Shown here piece by piece: positions 7,823 to 11,935 of a stretch of 11,935 nucleotides of DNA. The notes below the pieces were generated by a model, which was not told where the DNA came from, searched no databases, and worked only from the letters and a program-made list of their open reading frames with translations. The stretch covers positions 1 through 11,935 of the forward strand of contig QMPG01000066.1 in assembly GCA_003648455.1 (NCBI GenBank), read 5' to 3'. This stretch comes from Bacteroidota bacterium (GTDB lineage: Bacteria > Bacteroidota > Bacteroidia > Bacteroidales > B39-G9). Both the position numbers and the translations under genes were made by a program. Within the stretch, counting starts at the first letter, position 1; each line of letters opens with the position of its first letter.

Positions 7823-9139
7823 TTGGAAACAGAGCCTTCTTCGATAGTACCATATTTATTGAACATTATTACTATCAATAATATAAGCTTGCGAAATATT
7901 ATAGAGTTTATAACGGTGCTACTTCTATTAGTAGCATCAGCTCTTATTTCCGGTTCAGAAGTTGCATTTTTTTCTTTAAACCCATCGCATATTAACACTT
8001 TTAAAACCGGAAAAACCAACAACGACAAGTTTATCACAAAATTATTAGATGAACCCAAAAGGCTTCTTGGCACTATATTAGTCTCTAATAATTTTGTAAA
8101 TATTGCAATTATTATTATCTCAACTTTTTTATCTAATTCGATTTTTGACTTTTCAGAAAGTCCAATTTTAGGATTTATTTTTCAAATTGTTGTTATTACT
8201 TTTTCATTACTTCTTTTTGGTGAAATTATTCCCAAGGTACTTGCAACTCACTACCCTGAAAAATTTGTCTTATTTACTGCATCACCTCTATTCATTTTAG
8301 AAAAAATATTTCGTCCGATAAGCTCATTTCTAATTTATTCAACATCATTTTTTGATAAAAAATTTCAATCTAAACAAAATATCTCAATGCAAGATATTTC
8401 AAAAGCCCTTGACATTACCTCAAGTTCAATTACTGAAGATAAGGAATTATTAAAAGGAATTGCCGATTTTGGAAATATTGATGTTAATGAAATAATGAAG
8501 CCTCGTGTTGATGTTGTTGCAGTTGATATTAAAACAGATTTTAAAAAATTAATTTCAATTATTATCGATTCCGGGTTTTCAAGAATTCCTGTTTACTCAA
8601 AAACTTTTGATGATATAAAAGGTGTGCTTTACATAAAAGATTTGCTGGATCATATTGATAAACCTGCAACTTTTAAATGGCAAAGCTTAATTAGACCTCC
8701 TTATTTTATTCCCGAGAAAAAGAAAATCAATGATCTTCTTGAAGAAATTCAAGTTAAAAAAGTTCATATTGCTATTGTGGTTGACGAATATGGTGGAACT
8801 TCCGGAATTGTTACTTTAGAAGATATCTTGGAAGAAATAGTTGGTGAAATTACTGACGAATCTGACGATGAAGAAATTAATTACACCCAAATTGACGACA
8901 ATAATTTTATTTTTGAAGGGAAAACTTTATTAAATGACTTTTATAAAATAACATCTACCGAGAATACAATTTTTGATGATGTTAAAGGAGATGCTGACAC
9001 TTTAGCCGGTTTAATTCTTGAAATAAAAGGAGAAATCCCTAAACATTATGAAGAAATAAAATATAAAAATTTCACTTTCAAAATTGAAGATGCTGATAAT
9101 AGAAGAATTAAAATGATCAAGATCACGATTAATAAATAA
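7823..9139 (+). CDS. gldE: GldE: CNNM/CBS/CorC-HlyC membrane protein linked to gliding
   Basis: A 438-residue membrane protein of the hemolysin C/CNNM family. A DUF21/CNNM transmembrane domain (about 25-195) contains GSEVAFFSL and the GEIIPK motif (133-138). A pair of CBS domains (about 215-340) includes FSRIPVYSK and the DEYGGTSGIVTLEDILEEI block. A C-terminal CorC_HlyC domain (about 350-438) completes it. In Flavobacterium, GldE works with the neighbouring lipoprotein GldD in gliding and envelope biogenesis; the relatives are linked to Mg/Co ion transport. The start is TTG at 7823, giving METEP; an in-frame TAA at 7817-7819 excludes a longer start, and no in-frame ATG lies before the membrane domain. 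A start of the form MDPEP is what I recall in homologues, which supports this choice. Confidence 0.92.
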   Translation: METEPSSIVPYLLNIITINNISLRNIIEFITVLLLLVASALISGSEVAFFSLNPSHINTFKTGKTNNDKFITKLLDEPKRLLGTILVSNNFVNIAIIIISTFLSNSIFDFSESPILGFIFQIVVITFSLLLFGEIIPKVLATHYPEKFVLFTASPLFILEKIFRPISSFLIYSTSFFDKKFQSKQNISMQDISKALDITSSSITEDKELLKGIADFGNIDVNEIMKPRVDVVAVDIKTDFKKLISIIIDSGFSRIPVYSKTFDDIKGVLYIKDLLDHIDKPATFKWQSLIRPPYFIPEKKKINDLLEEIQVKKVHIAIVVDEYGGTSGIVTLEDILEEIVGEITDESDDEEINYTQIDDNNFIFEGKTLLNDFYKITSTENTIFDDVKGDADTLAGLILEIKGEIPKHYEEIKYKNFTFKIEDADNRRIKMIKITINK

Positions 9140-9190
9140 AAACACGTTTATTGATAATCAAAATTATACCCAATACAAACAACCCTAATT

Positions 9191-9772
9191 ATGACTAAAA
9201 AAATTCTATTTATAATTATTGCTTTATTATTTTTTTCTTGTCAACACGACTATACCCCTAAACCTAGCGGATATATGCGAATTGATTTTCCTAAAAAAGA
9301 ATATCAACACTATTTAAATAATAGCCCTTACAGTTTTGATTTTCCAAAGTATGCAAAAATTGTAAAAGATAAAGAAAAAAATGCCGAACCTTTCTGGATA
9401 AACATAGTATTCCCAAAATTAAACGGAAAGATTTATGTTAGTTATAAAGAGATTAATAATAATCTATCTGAATATATTGAAGATTCGCGAAAATTTGCAT
9501 ATAAACATACTGTAAAAGCAGACGCAATTAATGAAAAATTTTACTCAAACAAACAAAAGAAAGTATATGGTATTTTATACGACATTAAAGGAAATACAGC
9601 ATCTAATATTCAATTTTTTTTAACCGATAGTACTAAGCATTTCGTTAGGGGCGCATTATACTTTAATACAAAACCTAACAAAGATTCGCTGGCTCCTGTT
9701 GTTAATTTTATTAAGACCGACATTTTAAAATTAATTGAAACTTTTGAATGGGAGGATAATTACAAAAAATAA
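9191..9772 (+). CDS. gldD: GldD, gliding-motility lipoprotein
   Basis: A 193-residue lipoprotein. The signal peptide MTKKILFIIIALLFFSC ends in a lipobox with Cys17 as the lipidation site. The mature protein begins with a PKPSGYMRIDFP segment (about 24-35) that is the recognisable GldD signature, and the length is typical. In Flavobacterium johnsoniae GldD is needed for gliding, and the Gld set overlaps with type IX secretion. Homologues also occur in non-gliding Bacteroidota, so its presence does not prove motility. It lies 51 bases downstream of gldE with no promoter box in the gap, so the two are probably cotranscribed. No other gld or sprA-type genes occur in this window. Confidence 0.9.
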   Translation: MTKKILFIIIALLFFSCQHDYTPKPSGYMRIDFPKKEYQHYLNNSPYSFDFPKYAKIVKDKEKNAEPFWINIVFPKLNGKIYVSYKEINNNLSEYIEDSRKFAYKHTVKADAINEKFYSNKQKKVYGILYDIKGNTASNIQFFLTDSTKHFVRGALYFNTKPNKDSLAPVVNFIKTDILKLIETFEWEDNYKK

Positions 9773-9854
9773 AAATTACTATTGGGCTTTGTGCTAAAAT
9801 CAAAACATTTAACATATTACAAATCCCAAAATTGTTATTTCTAACAACAGAAAC

Positions 9855-10490
9855 ATGAGTTTAATATTAAAAAAAGAAGTTAAAACTGATTGTTTAATTG
9901 GTGTCTGGAAAATAACCGAAAACATTAACGAACTTCTCTCTATTCATAAACTAAACAAATGTGAACAAAAATATTTTGACAAATTAACCAACCAAAATCG
10001 TAAATTTGAGTTTATTACTACCCGCATTCTTTTAAACAAATTATTGTCTGATAAAAAAACAATTACATACAATAAAAACGGGAAACCTTTTTTAAGCGAT
10101 GACTCATATAAAATCAGCATCTCACATTCGAAAAAAATGGTAACAATAATCTTAAGCAAAGACCATGAAGTTGCTATTGATGTTGAAAATGTTTTGTCGG
10201 AAAGAGTAAACAAGGTAAGCTCTAAATTTCTTTCCGAAAAAGAGCAAAAATTAATTAAATCAGAAAACAAAACCACTCAATTGTTTATTTACTGGTGTGC
10301 AAAAGAAACTCTTTATAAAATTTTTAATAAAAAAAATCTTAACTTTAAAGAAAATATTTTTATTGAACCTTTTAATTTAAAAAAAGAAGATAGTTTTGTT
10401 GGCAAGATCATCACACAAGAATTAACAGATAAATTTTCGTTAAATTACTTTTTCTTAGATAATTTCGTAATAGTGTGGTGTTGCAAATAG
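9855..10490 (+). CDS. 4'-Phosphopantetheinyl transferase superfamily protein
   Basis: A 211-residue Sfp-type enzyme. It transfers the phosphopantetheine arm of coenzyme A to a serine of acyl or peptidyl carrier proteins. Visible motifs are NKNGKPFL (73-80), SISHS with H91, VAIDVE (106-111) with Mg ligands D109 and E111, and WCAKETLYK (147-155) with E151 and K155. The glycine usual before I/V-D in the second motif is alanine (A107), a minor change next to, not in, the metal site. It may serve fatty-acid acyl carrier protein or a secondary pathway; no carrier-protein or synthase gene is nearby. It lies 82 bases after gldD and 95 before the GGGPS gene, with no internal promoter box seen. A similar ssb-gldE-gldD-PPTase order is familiar to me from Bacteroidota. 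Confidence 0.88.
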   Translation: MSLILKKEVKTDCLIGVWKITENINELLSIHKLNKCEQKYFDKLTNQNRKFEFITTRILLNKLLSDKKTITYNKNGKPFLSDDSYKISISHSKKMVTIILSKDHEVAIDVENVLSERVNKVSSKFLSEKEQKLIKSENKTTQLFIYWCAKETLYKIFNKKNLNFKENIFIEPFNLKKEDSFVGKIITQELTDKFSLNYFFLDNFVIVWCCK

Positions 10491-10585
10491 ATTAAAGGAT
10501 ACTCTCAAAAACTAATGGTTTAATAAAATAACTCTTAAATTTATTAAAACTAATTATTAAACATTTACAGTTTAAATTTAATTTA

Positions 10586-11317
10586 ATGATTTATAACAAT
10601 ATACTACAAAAGAAAAAGAACAAAAAAAAACAACTTGCTTTATTAATCGACCCTGACAAACAAAATACACAATCGTTAATTGAAGTAGTGCAAAAAACGA
10701 ATGAAAACAAAGTTGATTTTATTTTAATTGGCGGAAGTATTATTTCAAACTCAATAAACGATGTTATTGAAACTGTTAAAAAAAATTGTTCAATTCCTAT
10801 TGTTTTATTTCCGGGAAGTTTACTACAAGTTTCAAACAAAGCAGATGGTATTTTATTGTTGTCGTTAATTTCCGGAAGAAATCCTGACTTTTTAATTGGG
10901 AATCACGTTGTTGCCGCACCTTTATTAAAAAAAAGCAAGTTAGAAATATTATCAACCGGTTATATTTTAATAAACAGTGGAGTATCAACTTCGGTAGCAT
11001 ATATGAGTAACTCCACTCCTATTCCTTACGATAAAACAGATATTGCAGTTGCAACAGCAATCGCCGGAGAAATGCTTGGGCATAAACTTATTTATCTTGA
11101 AGCCGGCAGTGGCGCACCAAAACCTGTTGACTCAAAAATGGTAGAACAAGTTAAACAAAATATTAATGTGCCCCTAATTGTTGGCGGAGGTATTTCAACA
11201 AAAAACGATTTAATTTCAATTTGTGATGCAGGTGCCGATATTATAGTTATAGGAACAGCTTTTGAGAAAAATCTTAATTTATTAAATGAATTTTCAGAAG
11301 TAATTCAAAACTATTAA
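10586..11317 (+). CDS. PcrB/GGGPS-family prenylglyceryl phosphate synthase
   Basis: A 243-residue TIM-barrel enzyme of the geranylgeranylglyceryl/heptaprenylglyceryl phosphate synthase family. It joins a polyprenyl diphosphate to glycerol-1-phosphate through an ether bond, the first committed step of archaeal-type lipids. Visible landmarks are IDPDK (21-25), ILIGGS (46-51), FPGS (75-78), the LLSLISGRNPDFLIG segment (91-105), YLEAGSGAP (170-178) with Glu172, VGGGIS (199-204) and the GADIIVIGTAFEKN phosphate-binding end. Glycerol-phosphate-binding residues thus appear intact. Bacteroidota homologues fall in the hexameric GGGPS group. The exact prenyl chain length cannot be read from sequence by eye. 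It is the last gene of the plus-strand run and is followed 35 bases later by a hairpin. Confidence 0.9.
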   Translation: MIYNNILQKKKNKKKQLALLIDPDKQNTQSLIEVVQKTNENKVDFILIGGSIISNSINDVIETVKKNCSIPIVLFPGSLLQVSNKADGILLLSLISGRNPDFLIGNHVVAAPLLKKSKLEILSTGYILINSGVSTSVAYMSNSTPIPYDKTDIAVATAIAGEMLGHKLIYLEAGSGAPKPVDSKMVEQVKQNINVPLIVGGGISTKNDLISICDAGADIIVIGTAFEKNLNLLNEFSEVIQNY

Positions 11318-11351
11318 TTATGAGACTATTCCGAAAACTAAAGTTATCAAT

Positions 11352-11376
11352 TTATAGCCGCTTAGCGGATTTATAA
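11352..11376 (+). terminator. Hairpin downstream of the GGGPS gene
   Basis: TTATA-G-CCGC (11352-11361), loop TTA, GCGG-ATT-TATAA (11365-11376): two paired segments (5 and 4 bp) with a small internal loop. It is well placed to end the ssb-to-GGGPS run, though a T-run does not follow. It may instead be a palindromic insertion target: 7 of its bases (CTTAGCG) are complementary to a loop segment of the putative bridge RNA downstream. Confidence 0.4.
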
Positions 11377-11430
11377 CAAATTGACGTACAGATTCATAGC
11401 TTTCTGTTTTTTTGTAAAGTTAACCGCTCG

Positions 11431-11438
11431 TATGTTTG
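11431..11438 (+). promoter_or_regulatory. Bacteroidota -7 box for the putative bridge RNA
   Basis: TATGTTTG is a perfect TAnnTTTG, with TTTG at 11411-11414 (16-base spacer, slightly short for a -33 box). Transcription would start near 11442-11445, about 15 bases before the first stem-loop of the predicted structured RNA. The match in position strengthens both calls. Confidence 0.5.
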
Positions 11439-11442
11439 CAAA

Positions 11443-11673
11443 GGTAATTAAAAAGGACCATTTAATTATTAATTTTGTAGTTTAGTAATTTTAAATGGAA
11501 GAAGGTAAGAAATCGCAACCGCAAGGTACGTAATGAACGATACCGTCGCTAAGAAAACATTCTTACCTTCTATTTTCTTTCAAGTTTGGACAAAGTATTT
11601 AGGGATGTGCATTAAAGCACAATCCCGTATAATTAAGACGAGAAAAAACTGTAGAGAAATTTCCATCAAACTT
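11443..11673 (+). ncRNA. Putative IS110 bridge RNA
   Basis: Three ordered structures precede the transposase start. (1) A 5' stem-loop, 11458-11472 with 11482-11498: 8 bp, a 2-base bulge, then 7 bp including a G-U. (2) A 12-bp stem, 11500-11511 with 11560-11571, holding an internal loop of 13 and 15 bases around an inner hairpin GGTACG/CG-A-TACC (11525-11544). (3) A hairpin GGGATGTGC/GCAC-A-ATCCC (11602-11626) inside a longer-range pairing AAGTTTG (11582-11588) with CAAACTT (11667-11673). In the IS110 group the bridge RNA is encoded between the left end and the transposase gene and has a 5' stem-loop followed by target-binding and donor-binding loops. Location and architecture agree. The RNA ends are inferred from the -7 box and the last pairing. 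The outer donor-side pairing leaves a long unpaired 3' side, so that part is the weakest. Confidence 0.55.
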
Positions 11674-11686
11674 AACAATTTAAATT

Positions 11687-11785
11687 ATGGAAATATTAAA
11701 ACAAAATGTAGGTATTGATGTTGCGAAAGATTCAAATGAATTTATTAAAATTTTATATTTGCTGTGTTTTGAATATTTTATGTAG
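11687..11785 (+). pseudogene. Truncated IS110-family transposase N-terminus
   Basis: ATG at 11687 opens MEILKQNVGIDVAKDS, matching the start of IS110-family (DEDD, RuvC-like) recombinases; D11 in GIDVAKDS would be the first catalytic aspartate. After residue 16 the similarity ends, the sequence becomes A/T- and hydrophobic-rich by chance, and a TAG at 11783 closes a 32-residue frame, against roughly 300-400 residues for a full protein. The break therefore falls within the first 5 percent of the gene. No other frame to the right carries recognisable IS110 sequence before 11935. This copy cannot be active by itself, but a related intact element elsewhere could act on its RNA. Confidence 0.72.
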
Positions 11786-11823
11786 AAGTTATCTTTATTT
11801 AAAGCAATTGAAAAATGTATTAC

Positions 11824-11934
11824 GCCACGAAGTGGCAACTTATTTACCTTCGGTGAGCTCGCAAGCTCGGTTCAGCCCAAAGGCAACGCCTTGGGTAAAA
11901 TGTGTATTATAAAAAATATCGCCCTGTAAAGGGC
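11824..11934. repeat. Cluster of four short hairpins
   Basis: Four separate inverted repeats lie in 111 bases: GCCAC-GAA-GTGGC (11824-11836), GAGCT-CGCA-AGCTC (11855-11868), CCCAA-A-GGC-AAC-GCC-TTGGG (11876-11895) and GCCCT-GTAA-AGGGC (11921-11934). They are much richer in G+C than the surroundings. There is no shared spacer length and the repeats are not identical, so this is not a CRISPR array. It resembles the mixed palindromic repeat blocks seen between genes in some Bacteroidota and other phyla; that comparison is from memory. The cluster may continue past the window end, and it begins about 90 bases after the IS110 coding similarity stops. Confidence 0.65.
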
Positions 11935-11935
11935 A

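Larger units (their letters stand above)
11400..11785 (+). mobile_element. IS110-family element remnant (left end plus truncated transposase)
   Basis: The segment holds a structured non-coding end followed by the first codons of an IS110-type transposase. No intact right end or remainder of the transposase is visible before the window stops, and the frame is lost about 16-20 codons in. IS110 elements lack terminal inverted repeats, so the left boundary cannot be fixed; it lies somewhere between the GGGPS stop (11317) and about 11440. Whether a hairpin cluster interrupts the element at about 11735-11935, with the rest continuing beyond the window, or the element is simply truncated cannot be decided here. 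Confidence 0.6.

Noticed and set aside
7813..8073. Minus-strand frame of 86 residues opposite the start of gldE
   Set aside because: It mirrors the hydrophobic gldE N-terminus and has no family features.
9944..10276. Minus-strand frame of 110 residues inside the PPTase gene
   Set aside because: It lies wholly opposite a gene with clear PPTase motifs and has no recognisable domain; it is a shadow frame.
11533..11718. Open frame of 61 residues in the IS110 leader
   Set aside because: It crosses the structured RNA stems and overlaps the transposase start in another frame; composition looks random.
11715..11912. Open frame of 65 residues across the IS110 break and hairpin block
   Set aside because: It overlaps the transposase start out of frame and runs through palindromes; such repeats often leave chance open frames. 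No recognisable family.
11824..11934. CRISPR array
   Set aside because: The four palindromes differ in sequence and spacing; no direct repeat of constant length and no cas genes.
11824..11934. Integron attC site
   Set aside because: No R-box/L-box core (GTTRRRY) or integrase context, and four separate short hairpins rather than one imperfect long one.

Overview
The window comes from a strongly A+T-rich member of the Bacteroidota. The evidence is the conserved gldE-gldD pair, a Bacteroidota-type HU with a tiny basic COX24-like ORF beside it, an RNase G of the family's usual length, a 7TM-DISM/PAS/SpoIIE regulator, promoter boxes of the Bacteroidota form TAnnTTTG, and start codons without clear Shine-Dalgarno sequences. 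The order within the phylum cannot be fixed from this sequence.

Layout. Positions 1-271 hold no gene but several perfect or near-perfect palindromes. On the minus strand, from right to left, are HU (7182-6898), a 30-residue very basic protein (6890-6798), RNase G (6668-5118), a DsbD-type thiol:disulfide reductase (4952-2961) and a membrane sensor with a SpoIIE phosphatase domain (2818-272). On the plus strand, diverging from HU, is a compact run: ssb (7378-7800), gldE (7823-9139, TTG start), gldD (9191-9772), a 4'-phosphopantetheinyl transferase (9855-10490) and a PcrB/GGGPS-family prenylglyceryl phosphate synthase (10586-11317). Gaps of 22-95 bases, with no recognisable promoter box inside them, suggest one operon started upstream of ssb.

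The right end (11318-11935) is accessory DNA and the most interesting part. At 11687 begins the first 16 or so codons of an IS110-family transposase (VGIDVAKDS), after which the reading frame decays and stops at 11785. Upstream lies about 230 bases of highly structured non-coding DNA: a perfect TAnnTTTG promoter box (11431-11438), a 5' stem-loop (11458-11498), a long hairpin with a large internal loop (11500-11571), and a third hairpin inside a longer-range 7-bp pairing (11582-11673). This is the arrangement known for IS110 bridge RNAs (5' stem-loop, target-binding loop, donor-binding loop). I read it as a bridge-RNA locus left behind by, or at the broken end of, an IS110 element. The window then closes with four G+C-rich hairpins in 111 bases. 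They share a short core with the palindromes at the left edge.

How the genes work together. The HU/COX24-like/RNase G set is nucleoid, translation and RNA processing; ssb is replication and repair; gldE/gldD belong to the envelope machinery for gliding and type IX secretion; PPTase and GGGPS act in carrier-protein activation and ether-lipid synthesis. The DsbD and SpoIIE genes lie behind their own predicted promoter boxes and look independent.
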